A DNA stretch of 64,000 nt from positions 70,950 to 134,949 of the forward strand of contig NZ_BAABHJ010000019.1 in NCBI RefSeq assembly GCF_039542035.1, given 5' to 3'. The position numbers and the translations under genes were made by a program. The notes below the pieces were generated by a model. The model was given only the letters and a program-made list of their open reading frames with translations. It searched no databases and was not told the origin of the DNA. This document shows, one piece after another, positions 26,831-35,349 of this stretch; positions within the stretch are counted from its first letter, which is position 1, and the number at the start of each line of letters is the position of its first letter. This DNA comes from Actinoallomurus liliacearum (GTDB lineage Bacteria > Actinomycetota > Actinomycetes > Streptosporangiales > Streptosporangiaceae).

Positions 26831-28684
26831 ATGTGCGGCATCGCCGGCTGGTTGGACTTCGGGCGGGATGTGGGAGGGCAGCGGCCGACGCTGCTCGCGA
26901 TGACCGACACGCTGGCCGGCCGGGGGATCGACGACCGTGGCCTGTGGCTGGACACCCATATCGGGCTGGGGCACACCCGTACCTCCATCATCGACCTGGC
27001 CGGCGGCGCGCAGCCGCTGACCGTCGAGGAGGACGGCAGGCCCGTCGCGGTGATCGTGTACAACGGTGAGGTCTACAACTTCAAACAGCTGCGCAGCGAG
27101 CTGACGGCACGCGGGCACCGGTTCCGCACCAGGAGCGACACCGAGGTGGTGCTGCGCGCGTACCTGGAGTGGGACGTCGCCTGCGCCGAACGGCTCGAGG
27201 GCATCTTCGCCTTCGCCGTCTGGGACATCCGCCGCGAGAGGCTCGTCCTGGTCCGTGACCGGCTGGGCGTCAAGCCCCTCTTCTACAGCAGGCGGCCCGA
27301 GGGCGTGATCTTCGGTTCCGAGCCGAAGGCGCTGCTGGCCAACCCGCAGGTCCGCCCGGTCGTCACGGCCGACGGGCTGCGGGAGCTGTTCTCGACCGCC
27401 AAGCAGCCGGGCCAGGCCGTCTACCAGGACATGGCGGAGGTCCGGCCGGGCCACACGCTGACCGTCGACCGCGGCGGCGTGGTCGAGCGGCGCTACTGGG
27501 CGCTGGAGGCGCGCCCGCACACCGACGACCTCGACACGACCGTCCGCGAGGTCCGGTCGCTGCTCGAGGACATCGTGCTGCGCGAACTGCAGTCGGACGT
27601 CCCGCTGTGCACGGCGCTGTCCGGCGGCGTCGACTCCAGCGCCGTGACCGCCATCGCCTCGATGTGGCGGTGGAAGCTCGAAGGCGAACGGGTCCGGACG
27701 TTCGTCACCACGTACAACGACTACGCCGAGAAGTTCGAGCCCGACGACGTGCGGTTCTCCCCGGACGAACCGTTCGCGGCGGAGGTCGCGCGGCTCGTCC
27801 ACGCCGATCACATCGTGATCAGGCTGCGGCCGCAGGAGCTGATGGACGTCGACACCCGGCTCGCGGTGCTCGTCGCCCAAGACATGCCGACCGCGCTGGG
27901 CGACATGGACGTCTCCAACTACCTGACCTCCCGGGAGATCAAGAGGCACTCCACCGTGGCGGTCGCCGGCGAGGTCGCGGACGAGATCTTCGGCGGATAC
28001 AACTGGATGTACAAACCCGAGTGCGTGAACGCCGACGTCTTCCCCTGGGTCGTCAACGAGACGCTGCAGCCGGGTTCGCCGAAGGGCCTGGGCCGGGCCC
28101 TGTTCGACACCGGGTTCATGGAAAAGATCGACATGAACCGCTACTACGCGGACTCCTTCCGGCAGGCCGTGGCCGAGGCCCCGCACCAGGACGGCGAGGA
28201 CGACCTGGAACGGCGGATGCGCTCGATCGGCTACGTCACCCTCACCCGGTGGCTGCCCATGCTGCTCGATCGCGGCGACCGGCTGTCCATGGCGCACGGC
28301 CTCGAGCTGCGGGTGCCGTACGCCGACCACCGCCTCGTCGAGTACCTCTACAACGTCCCGTGGAGCATGAAGACCTTCGACGGCCGGGAGAAGAGCATCC
28401 TCCGCGCGGCGATGCGCGACCTGGTGCCCGCGTCGGTGCTGGAGCGCACGAAGAGCCCGTGGCCGGTCACCCAGGACCCGGCGTACACCGAGATGCTGTA
28501 CGACGAGTTGTCCGCCCTGGTCCGGGACAGCGCCTCGCCGGTCCTGCCGTTCACCGACCTGGAGGCGGTGCGGCGCACGCTGGAGGGCGGCATCGCGTAC
28601 GACTGGGCGAGCCGCATGAACATCGAGATGCTGCTGAACTTCAACCGGTGGCTGACGCATTACGACGTGGACGTGGTGATCTGA
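26831..28684 (+). CDS. Asparagine-synthetase-like amidotransferase (cluster tailoring enzyme)
   Basis: This 617-residue class-II glutamine-dependent amidotransferase has nucleophile Cys2 (MCGIAGWLDF), glutaminase residues RTSIIDL and YNGEVYN, and the synthetase PP-loop ALSGGVDSSAV with later GEVADEIFGGY and ELRVPYADHRLVEY. Homologues in aromatic polyketide clusters (for example in fredericamycin and polycyclic xanthone pathways) amidate a carboxyl group, allowing lactam/isoquinolone formation. That is the inferred role here, in place of free asparagine synthesis. ATG 26831 follows AAGGAGA. It is followed 33 bp later by an oxidoreductase in the same operon. Confidence 0.9.
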   Translation: MCGIAGWLDFGRDVGGQRPTLLAMTDTLAGRGIDDRGLWLDTHIGLGHTRTSIIDLAGGAQPLTVEEDGRPVAVIVYNGEVYNFKQLRSELTARGHRFRTRSDTEVVLRAYLEWDVACAERLEGIFAFAVWDIRRERLVLVRDRLGVKPLFYSRRPEGVIFGSEPKALLANPQVRPVVTADGLRELFSTAKQPGQAVYQDMAEVRPGHTLTVDRGGVVERRYWALEARPHTDDLDTTVREVRSLLEDIVLRELQSDVPLCTALSGGVDSSAVTAIASMWRWKLEGERVRTFVTTYNDYAEKFEPDDVRFSPDEPFAAEVARLVHADHIVIRLRPQELMDVDTRLAVLVAQDMPTALGDMDVSNYLTSREIKRHSTVAVAGEVADEIFGGYNWMYKPECVNADVFPWVVNETLQPGSPKGLGRALFDTGFMEKIDMNRYYADSFRQAVAEAPHQDGEDDLERRMRSIGYVTLTRWLPMLLDRGDRLSMAHGLELRVPYADHRLVEYLYNVPWSMKTFDGREKSILRAAMRDLVPASVLERTKSPWPVTQDPAYTEMLYDELSALVRDSASPVLPFTDLEAVRRTLEGGIAYDWASRMNIEMLLNFNRWLTHYDVDVVI

Positions 28685-28717
28685 CGCGCCGACGCGCGCG
28701 ATCGAAGGGTGACCCTC

Positions 28718-29602
28718 ATGAGCAACGAGAGTGTGGCGTTCATCGGCCTGGGCGGCATGGGCGGCGGCATGGCCGGACGGCTGCGGGCCGCCGGATTCCC
28801 GATCGTGGTCTACAACCGCACGGCGGCCAAGGCCGCCCCGCTCGCCGAGGCGGGCGCGCGGGTCGCCGCGTCGAGTTCGGAGGCCGTACGCGGCGCCCGG
28901 ATCGTCGTGCTGAGCCTCAGCGACGAGAACGCGGTCGAGCAGGTCCTGTTCGGCGAGGTACGGGACGCGCTGAGCCCGGGCGCCATCATCGTGGACACCT
29001 CGACCGTGTCACCGGCCTACGCCGCCGAAGCGGCCGAACGGCTGGCGCGGACGGGTGTCCGCCGCGTGGAGGCGTGCGTGCTGGGCAACCCCGGCATGGC
29101 GCGGGCCGGGAAGCTGCGGGTCTTCACGGCGGGGCGGAGCGAGGACGTCGCGGCGGTCCGTCACGTCCTCGAGGCGCTCGGCCAGGAGATCACGCATGTC
29201 GGCCCGGCCGGCTCGGCGGCCGTGCTCAAGCTGTCCTTCAACCTCGTCCTCGGCAACCAGGTCGCCGCGCTGGCCGAGGCGGTGGCGCTGGTCGACGCCG
29301 CCGGGCTGGACCGCGACGGCTTCCTCACCGCCCTGGCCAAGAGCGGATTCAGCTCGCCGACGCTGGCGTTCCGCGCCGAACTGGTGCGGGCACGCCGGTA
29401 CGAGCCGCCGGCGTTCCGCAGCGTGCTGATGGAGAAGGACCTCCGTCTCGCCGCGGGCGAGGCCGCGCGACACGGGATCGAGCTCCCGGTCACCGCCTGC
29501 GCGGCGGACCGGTACGCCGACGTCGTACGGACCGGTGACGGCGACAGGGACGCCGCAGTGATCGCGGAGCGGTACTCCCCCGTCCCGGCCGACCGGGCCT
29601 GA
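28718..29602 (+). CDS. NAD(P)-dependent oxidoreductase, 3-hydroxyisobutyrate-dehydrogenase family
   Basis: This 294-residue beta-hydroxyacid-dehydrogenase-fold protein has the Rossmann glycine motif FIGLGGMGGGMAGRL at its N-terminus and the late catalytic Lys region VLKLSFNLVLGNQVAALAEA. Where classical members have a DAPVSGG motif, this one reads EACVLGNPGMARAGKL, so the substrate is probably not 3-hydroxyisobutyrate; imine- or keto-reducing roles are options. ATG 28718 is preferred over a GTG nine bases upstream because of AAGGGTGA spacing. It is co-transcribed with the amidotransferase. Confidence 0.82.
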   Translation: MSNESVAFIGLGGMGGGMAGRLRAAGFPIVVYNRTAAKAAPLAEAGARVAASSSEAVRGARIVVLSLSDENAVEQVLFGEVRDALSPGAIIVDTSTVSPAYAAEAAERLARTGVRRVEACVLGNPGMARAGKLRVFTAGRSEDVAAVRHVLEALGQEITHVGPAGSAAVLKLSFNLVLGNQVAALAEAVALVDAAGLDRDGFLTALAKSGFSSPTLAFRAELVRARRYEPPAFRSVLMEKDLRLAAGEAARHGIELPVTACAADRYADVVRTGDGDRDAAVIAERYSPVPADRA

Positions 29603-29603
29603 C

Positions 29604-29652
29604 CACGACGCACCGCGGCCCCCGCCGGTGGCGGGGGCCGCGGTGCGTCGTG
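29604..29652. terminator. Bidirectional terminator, perfect 23-bp stem
   Basis: Bases 29604-29626 are exactly complementary to 29630-29652 with a 3-nt loop, an unusually long perfect hairpin. It fills the gap between the stop of the plus-strand oxidoreductase (29602) and the stop of the convergent minus-strand SDR (29655), so it should end both operons. Confidence 0.9.
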
Positions 29653-29654
29653 GG

Positions 29655-30407
29655 TCAGAGGGTCTTCACCATGCCGGCGTCGATCAGGTAGTCCGATCCG
29701 GTGACGCTCGGGACCTCCCCGGAGGTCAGCAGCACGACCAGCGCAGCGATCTCGGTCGGTTCGATCATCGTGCCGGTGCTCAGGCCGTTCCGCTCGATGA
29801 ACTCCTCCTCGGAGAGCCCCAGCTTCGTGGTGATCTCCGGCTTGGTCCAGATCCGGGTCCGCGTCGGCCCCGGGGTGATGGTGTTGACCCGGACCCCGAG
29901 CGGGCTGAACTCGGCGGACAGGGCCTTGCTCAGGTTCGTGAGCGCGGCCTTGGCCGCGGAGTAGTGGACCAGGCGGGGGTCGGCGATTCTCGAGTTGACC
30001 GACCCGATGTTGATGATCGAGCCCTTGCGCTCGATGATGCTGGGCAGCGCCGCCCGCGTCGCCCGTACGGCGCTGAAGAGGTTGAGCTCGAAGGTGCGCT
30101 GCCAGACGTCGTCGTCGGTGTCGAGGAAGCCCTGCGCCAGTTTCACCCCGTTGCCGACGTTGTTCACCAGGATGTCGATGCCGCCGAACTCGGCCAGCGC
30201 CCGTTCGACGAGCGTACGCGGCCCGTCGGGCGTGGCCAGGTCCACCTCGACCGCGTGCGGCGTGGCGGTCAGCAGCGCCTCGCTCGCACTCCGGGCGCCG
30301 CCGATCACCTCCGCGCCGACCGAGGCGAGCGCCTGCACCACCGCCAGGCCGATGCCGTGGCTGGCCCCCGTGACGACGGCCTTCTTGCCGGACAAGTCGA
30401 ATTTCAC
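29655..30407 (-). CDS. Short-chain dehydrogenase/reductase (SDR 1)
   Basis: This 250-residue classical SDR has the cofactor motif TGASHGIG near residue 13, NNVGN, the catalytic Ser region NIGSVNSRI, and YSAAK (Tyr-x3-Lys). The GTG at 30407 has GGAGAG a few bases upstream and gives the expected short N-terminus. It is the last gene of the minus-strand TenA-P450-P450-SDR-SDR operon. A ketoreductase or dehydrogenase role on the polyketide is inferred. Confidence 0.87.
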   Translation of the reverse strand: MKFDLSGKKAVVTGASHGIGLAVVQALASVGAEVIGGARSASEALLTATPHAVEVDLATPDGPRTLVERALAEFGGIDILVNNVGNGVKLAQGFLDTDDDVWQRTFELNLFSAVRATRAALPSIIERKGSIINIGSVNSRIADPRLVHYSAAKAALTNLSKALSAEFSPLGVRVNTITPGPTRTRIWTKPEITTKLGLSEEEFIERNGLSTGTMIEPTEIAALVVLLTSGEVPSVTGSDYLIDAGMVKTL

Positions 30408-30427
30408 GGTCTCTCCTTCCAGTGTCC

Positions 30428-31135
30428 TCAGGCTCGGCCCGGGCCGCGTTTCTCCGTCAGGAACCCCCCGGTCGGACCGTCGGCGGGAAGGGTCGCCGCG
30501 TCGGCGATGAACGGGGCGGCCACCTCCGGAGGGTTCGGCTGGTTCGGCATCATCCGGGTGCGCAGCCGGCCGGGATTCACCGCGTTGACCAGGACGCCCG
30601 AGCCGGCGGTCTGCTCGGCGAGCATGGCGGCCAGACCGTTCAGCCCGCTCTTCGAGACCGAGTACCCCGGGGCGGCGGCGAACAGGCGGCCGCCGAACTC
30701 GGTGGTGGTCCCACTGGAGATGATCACCACGCGGCCCCAGCCCCGCCGGACCATGGGCGGCACGAACGCCTGCGCCACCCGCCAGGTGCCCAGCAGGTTG
30801 ACGCGGAGCGTCTCCTCGACCAGTTCCAGCGGGACCGACAGGGGGTCGGTCCCCGCGTCCAGCAGCACCCCGGCGTTGCACACCAGGATGTCCACCGGCC
30901 CCACCCGCTCGGCGGCCTCCTTGACGCTGTCGGGATCGGTGATGTCGAGCCGCGCCGCCCGGGCGCCGGGGCCGAGGTCGGCGGCGGTGGCCCGCGCGTC
31001 CTCGGCGTTCCGCGCGGTCACGACGACCCGTATGTCCCGCCGGTACAGCTCGGCGGCGACCGCGCGGCCGATGCCGCGGTTGGCCCCGGTCACCAGGGCG
31101 GTGCGCCCGGCGGCCACCGCGTCTTTCTCCGTCAT
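30428..31135 (-). CDS. Short-chain dehydrogenase/reductase (SDR 2)
   Basis: This SDR of about 235 residues has TGANRGIG for cofactor binding, CNAGVLL, the catalytic SSGTTTEFG serine stretch and YSVSK. It is about 20 bp upstream of SDR 1 in the same operon. A GTG at 31165 is an alternative start that would add 10 residues; ATG 31135 fits the family N-terminus better. The substrate is unknown. Confidence 0.86.
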   Translation of the reverse strand: MTEKDAVAAGRTALVTGANRGIGRAVAAELYRRDIRVVVTARNAEDARATAADLGPGARAARLDITDPDSVKEAAERVGPVDILVCNAGVLLDAGTDPLSVPLELVEETLRVNLLGTWRVAQAFVPPMVRRGWGRVVIISSGTTTEFGGRLFAAAPGYSVSKSGLNGLAAMLAEQTAGSGVLVNAVNPGRLRTRMMPNQPNPPEVAAPFIADAATLPADGPTGGFLTEKRGPGRA

Positions 31136-31174
31136 CGGTCCACGTCCCTGAGGTTCGGCCGGCACCGTGCCGCA

Positions 31175-32380
31175 TCAGCGGTAGCGCATGGGCAGGTGCT
31201 TGACGCAGTTCATGAAGTTGCTCTCGGGGCGCACCGGCGTGCCGGTGATCTCCATCCGCGGCAGCAGGTCGATCGCGGCGTCGAGGAACTGGGTGAGCTC
31301 CAGCACCGCCAGCCCGTTCCCGATGCAGAAGTGCGGGCCGCCGCCGCCGAAGGTGACGTGCGGGTTCGGCGAGCGGGTCACGTCGAACCGGTCCGGGTCG
31401 GCGAAGACCTCCTCGTCCCTGTTCGCGGAGGTGTACCACATCACCACCCGCTCCCCCGCGCCGATCGGCTGGCCACCGATCTCGGTGTCGCGGACGACGT
31501 TGCGCGCGAAGTGGGTGACGGGGGTCACCCAGCGCAGGACCTCGTCCACCGCCGTCGGCATCAGACTCCGGTCGGCCCGCAGCTTCGCCAGCTCGTCGCC
31601 GAACTCCAGCAGCGCCAGCACGGCGCCGGAGACGGAGCAGTACGTGGTCTCGCTGCCCGCCGTGATCAGCGTGGTGGCGAAGACCGCGATCTCCTCGGTG
31701 CTGAGCCGGTCCGGCAGGTTGATCCGGTCGCTCTTCAACCGGGCCGCCAGGAGGATGGAGAACAGGTCGTCGGCCGGCTGCCGGGACCGGGCCTCGGCGA
31801 GGTCACGGAAGTAGCCCAGCAGCCTGTCGAAGACGTCCTCCTCGCCGGCCGCGAGGTCGTACTCCGGATCGCCGAGGTTCACCGTGTGCCGCGCCCAGTC
31901 GATCACGACGTCCCGGTCGGGCTCCGGGACGCCGAGCAGCTCGGCCAGCACCTGGAACGGCAGCCGGAGGGCGACGTCCTCGGCGAGGTCGAACTCCCCC
32001 TTCTCCACCACCTCGGCGAGCAGGGAGTCGACGATGCCGCGGATCGGCTTCTTGAGCAGGGCCATGCGCGCCGGGGCGAACGCCTTGAACGCCAGCTTGC
32101 GCATGCGGGTGTGCGCGGGACCGTCCAGGAAGGTGATCACCGGGTCGGTGATGTCGGCCTTCCGCACCGACGTCATGGTGGTCGGGCCGGAGGCGAAGGT
32201 CTCGTGGTCCCGAGAGACCCGGGCGACGTCCTCGTGCCGGGTCAGGTACCAGAACGGCTGGCCGTCGGTGTCCCGGGCCAGCGGCAGCCGGTCGGAGTGC
32301 CGGAGCCGGCGGAAGTAGTCGTAGGGGATGCCATCGCTGAACACCGTGGGATCCATCAGGTCGATGTCCCGAACGGCCAT
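31175..32380 (-). CDS. Cytochrome P450 (A)
   Basis: This 401-residue soluble P450 has I-helix AGSETT at 241-246 with the normal acid-alcohol pair, ExxR at Glu280/Arg283, and the heme loop FGGGGPHFCIG with ligand Cys352, a spelling typical of the CYP124/125/142-like and related actinobacterial lineages. It probably hydroxylates or couples rings of the polyketide. It lies 50 bp downstream of P450 B in the same operon; the ferredoxin at 25.4 kb is a candidate partner. Confidence 0.92.
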   Translation of the reverse strand: MAVRDIDLMDPTVFSDGIPYDYFRRLRHSDRLPLARDTDGQPFWYLTRHEDVARVSRDHETFASGPTTMTSVRKADITDPVITFLDGPAHTRMRKLAFKAFAPARMALLKKPIRGIVDSLLAEVVEKGEFDLAEDVALRLPFQVLAELLGVPEPDRDVVIDWARHTVNLGDPEYDLAAGEEDVFDRLLGYFRDLAEARSRQPADDLFSILLAARLKSDRINLPDRLSTEEIAVFATTLITAGSETTYCSVSGAVLALLEFGDELAKLRADRSLMPTAVDEVLRWVTPVTHFARNVVRDTEIGGQPIGAGERVVMWYTSANRDEEVFADPDRFDVTRSPNPHVTFGGGGPHFCIGNGLAVLELTQFLDAAIDLLPRMEITGTPVRPESNFMNCVKHLPMRYR

Positions 32381-32430
32381 CTCTCGTCCTCCTACCGGCA
32401 CGGTCGCGTGCCGTCGCTCGGAGGTCCCGG

Positions 32431-33630
32431 TCACCAGACGACCGGAACCTCGCTGAAGCCCTCCATGAACCCGCCGACCGCGCGCGGCATGTCCTCGACC
32501 GGCATCGCGAGGCGGATGGCCGGGAACCGGCGCAGCAGGCTCTCGGTGGCGACCTGCAGCTCCATGCGGGCCAGGGCCGCGCCGGCGCAGTAGTGGATGC
32601 CGGACCCGAAGGTCATGTGGTGGTTCTCGGGGCGCCGGATGTCGAGCGAGAACGGATCGGTGAACACCGTCTCGTCCATGTTCGCCGACTCCTCGGAGAG
32701 CAGGACGCTGGACCCCTTCTCGATCACGGTTCCGTCGGACAGCTCGATGTCCTCCAACGCGTACCGCAGGGTGCCGATCGACGATCCCATGATCTGGGTC
32801 CGCAGCAGTTCCTCGACGGCGGACTCGACCAGGGAGTAGTCGTTCTGGATCTCACGGACCAGGTCCTGGCGGTGCAGCAGCACCGCGGTGCCGGTGCCGA
32901 TCTGGCTCGCCGTGGTGACGTAGCCGGCGATGAGCAGGCTCTGCGTCCACCAGTGCAGCTCGAACTCCGAGAGCCGGTTGTCGTCCTCGTCCCGGACCTT
33001 GATCAGACCGCCGATCAGATCGTCGGTCGGGTGCGCCCGCTTGCGCTCGATCAGCTCGCCCAGGTAGTTCCACAGGCCCTGACGGCACTCCTCGACCTGC
33101 TCCGGCGGCAGCTTGGTCACCGAGAGGAACCCGTCCACCAGCCGGCGGAACTTGTCCCGGTCCTCGCTGGGCACCCCGAGCAGCCGGCAGATCACCAGGA
33201 TCGGCAGAGGGAAGGCCAGCGCCTCGTTCAGCTCGACGGGCTGCGGGCCCTCCGCCATCTTCGCGAGCAGGTCGTCGGTGACCTCCTGCGCGAAGGGGCG
33301 CAGCGCCTCGACCCGGCGCGCGGTGAACGCCTTGGTGACGAGGCCGCGGACCCGGATGTGCGCGGGCGGGTCGGCGTCGACCCGCGGGTCGACGAACAGC
33401 TTGTTGTCGGCGGAGATCCGCGCCGCGTCCGGCCTGGCCACGTTCTTGCTCAGCCTGGAGTCGGAGAACAGGCTCCGGACGTCCCGGTAGCGGGTCACCA
33501 TGACCGCGGTGTCACCGCTGGGCAGCCTGACCGAAACGAGTGCCTTCTCCCGCAGCCCCCGCAGACCGTCGGGAACCTGCATCGGAGGGGTCCACTCGAA
33601 GGGGTAGGGAATCGGGGCTTGCACGCTCAT
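32431..33630 (-). CDS. Cytochrome P450 (B) with atypical I-helix
   Basis: This 399-residue P450 has heme loop FGSGIHYCAG (Cys348) and ExxR at Glu274/Arg277. The I-helix reads AGYVTT at 235-240: valine (238) replaces the Glu/Asp of the usual A-G-x-E-T, so the acid needed for standard O-O bond protonation is missing. Such changes occur in P450s performing non-monooxygenase chemistry or using substrate-assisted proton delivery. It lies 52 bp after the TenA-like gene and 50 bp before P450 A. Confidence 0.92.
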   Translation of the reverse strand: MSVQAPIPYPFEWTPPMQVPDGLRGLREKALVSVRLPSGDTAVMVTRYRDVRSLFSDSRLSKNVARPDAARISADNKLFVDPRVDADPPAHIRVRGLVTKAFTARRVEALRPFAQEVTDDLLAKMAEGPQPVELNEALAFPLPILVICRLLGVPSEDRDKFRRLVDGFLSVTKLPPEQVEECRQGLWNYLGELIERKRAHPTDDLIGGLIKVRDEDDNRLSEFELHWWTQSLLIAGYVTTASQIGTGTAVLLHRQDLVREIQNDYSLVESAVEELLRTQIMGSSIGTLRYALEDIELSDGTVIEKGSSVLLSEESANMDETVFTDPFSLDIRRPENHHMTFGSGIHYCAGAALARMELQVATESLLRRFPAIRLAMPVEDMPRAVGGFMEGFSEVPVVW

Positions 33631-33682
33631 GCCAATGGCCACCTTTCTCGGCGGATTCCGGCAACGATCCTCGGCGTCTCGT

Positions 33683-34351
33683 TCACATCGGCCAAGAGCC
33701 CTGCTGCAGGCAGGACTCGGCGAAGTCCCATTCGTACTGGGCGCCGATGGAGAACTGCTCGACCATGACCCGACGCTCCGCGGCGGAGCACTCCTCGCCC
33801 GCCCGGTCCACCAGGTCGAGGAACGCGCGCACCGCGTACTGGTAGGAGTCCCCGGGGTGGTAGGCGACGCTCCAGTCCGCGTACCGGGATCCGGGGACCA
33901 CGCCGTCCTTGAGCCGGTCGGACACCTCGTGGTTGAACCACACCATCGGCAGCAGCGCGCCCAGCCCCGCGTGGAACGACGTGGCGGTGGCCGCGCCGAA
34001 GAACGACGCGTGGGCGTGGGTGGCAGGGGCGACCGCGCTCCCCTCGTCGAGCGCGGGCAGGCCGTGCCCTGCGGCGAACGACGTGTAGGCGGCGCGCAGT
34101 TCGTCGCGGGCCTCCAGGGTGCCGACGACCGACTGGCCGAGCAGGAGCGCGGCCGCGTCGTCCGGGGCGGCCGCGGCGCACCGGGCCAGGGCGCGGGCGT
34201 AAGCGGGCAGCAGGAAGGCGGTGTCCTGCCGGACGAAGTACGCGAGGGCCTCACCCGGCAGCGAGCCGTCGCGCAGGCCCGACCAGAACGGGTGGTCCTG
34301 CACCTTGCGCAGTACCGGATCCCGGATCGTCCGGAGCTCTTCGTGCAGCAT
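33683..34351 (-). CDS. TenA/thiaminase-II-fold protein lacking the catalytic Cys
   Basis: This 222-residue helical-bundle protein of the TenA/PqqC-like superfamily has recognisable FVRQDTAFLLPAYARAL, WSVAYHPGDSYQYAVRAF and the conserved C-terminal FSIGAQYEWDF (Tyr206, Glu207). In thiaminase II the nucleophile lies in an LLPC motif; here the equivalent is LLPM (Met136), so thiamine hydrolysis is unlikely. As the first gene of an operon with two P450s and two SDRs it probably has a tailoring role, perhaps cofactor-free oxygenation or binding of an intermediate. Confidence 0.82.
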   Translation of the reverse strand: MLHEELRTIRDPVLRKVQDHPFWSGLRDGSLPGEALAYFVRQDTAFLLPAYARALARCAAAAPDDAAALLLGQSVVGTLEARDELRAAYTSFAAGHGLPALDEGSAVAPATHAHASFFGAATATSFHAGLGALLPMVWFNHEVSDRLKDGVVPGSRYADWSVAYHPGDSYQYAVRAFLDLVDRAGEECSAAERRVMVEQFSIGAQYEWDFAESCLQQGSWPM

Positions 34352-34412
34352 CGGCCTGCCTCCTCCACGGCGCGGAACATCGGCCGGACGGTAACGGCGG
34401 AGCGTGGAGTCG

Positions 34413-34483
34413 CCCTCGAAGCCGGCACGAGGGCGTCCGGGCCCCGCGATCAGGGCGGCCGCTCGTTAAGCCGTCCTCGAGCG
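34413..34483. promoter_or_regulatory. SARP-type repeats in the TenA / SDR 3 divergent promoter
   Basis: On the minus strand TCGTGCC and TCGAGGG (bases 34430-34424 and 34419-34413) are 11 bp apart and lie ~62 bp upstream of the TenA-like gene. On the plus strand a perfect TCGAGCG at 34477, with a weak TTAAGCC 11 bp before it, lies ~50 bp upstream of SDR 3. The 182-bp space appears to drive both operons. Confidence 0.45.
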
Positions 34484-34533
34484 TGGCGGCGCACCCTGGC
34501 CGCCGACGTGCCCACAGCCGTAGGGATGTGCCG

Positions 34534-35289
34534 ATGGATCTAGGTCTGGCGGACAAGCGCGTACTCGTCACGGGCGCCACCCGAGGGATCGGCCGTGCGA
34601 CGGCGCGGCTCTTCGGCGAGGAGGGCGCCCGCGTCGCCGTGGGCTATCACACCTCGGACGCGGCGGCCAAGAGCCTGGTCGACGAGCTCGGCGGCGAGAG
34701 CCGGGCCTGCGCGGTCCGGCTCGACCTCGCCGACCCCGACTCGATCGAGGCGGCGGTGCGCGCCGTCGAGGAACGCTGGGGCGGAGTGGACGTCGTCGTG
34801 GCCAACGCCCAGACGTGGGAGTGGATCGATCCGGCGGAGATCCCGCCGTACGAGGACTTCCCGATGGACTACTGGCTCGCCCGCTACCGCGAGAACGCCG
34901 AGGGGCACATGTGGACGGTCCGGTACGCCCTGCGCGGCATGCGAGCGCGTGGCTGGGGCCGGGTCGTCCTGCTGTCCTCAGTCACGGCGGAGCACGGGAA
35001 CCCCGGATCGGAGCTGTACAGCGCCTCGAAGGCGGCGCTGCACGGGTTCGCCCGGGGCCTGATGTGGACGCGGGACGGGGTGCTCGTCAACGTGGTCGCG
35101 CCCGGCGGCACGGTGACCGAGAGCCTCGACGCGGTCGATCCGGAACTCCTGGAACGCGTCACCCGCGACACCCCGAGCGGCCGCCTGACCACCGCGGAGG
35201 AGGTCGCGCGCGTCATCGTCTTCCTCGGCTCCGCGGCGAACGGCAACGTCAACGGCGAGGTGGTCCACACCGCCGGCGGCACGCGCTGA
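34534..35289 (+). CDS. Short-chain dehydrogenase/reductase (SDR 3)
   Basis: This 251-residue SDR has TGATRGIG, a VVANAQTWEW stretch replacing the usual NNAG, catalytic LLSSVTAEHG and YSASK. It heads the five-gene plus-strand operon SDR-ABM-SDR-SchA/CurD-LLM. Homologues in aromatic polyketide clusters act as ketoreductases on nascent or cyclised chains; that role is inferred. Confidence 0.88.
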   Translation: MDLGLADKRVLVTGATRGIGRATARLFGEEGARVAVGYHTSDAAAKSLVDELGGESRACAVRLDLADPDSIEAAVRAVEERWGGVDVVVANAQTWEWIDPAEIPPYEDFPMDYWLARYRENAEGHMWTVRYALRGMRARGWGRVVLLSSVTAEHGNPGSELYSASKAALHGFARGLMWTRDGVLVNVVAPGGTVTESLDAVDPELLERVTRDTPSGRLTTAEEVARVIVFLGSAANGNVNGEVVHTAGGTR

Positions 35290-35349
35290 GCCCGAACGTC
35301 CATGACCGTGGCCGCGACGTACGTCGAGCGGCCGTACCAGGGAGGAACC

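Noticed and set aside
30422..32593. A 723-codon plus-strand frame opposite SDR 2 and P450 A
   Set aside because: It is a shadow frame; the minus-strand P450 heme, ExxR and I-helix motifs are unambiguous.
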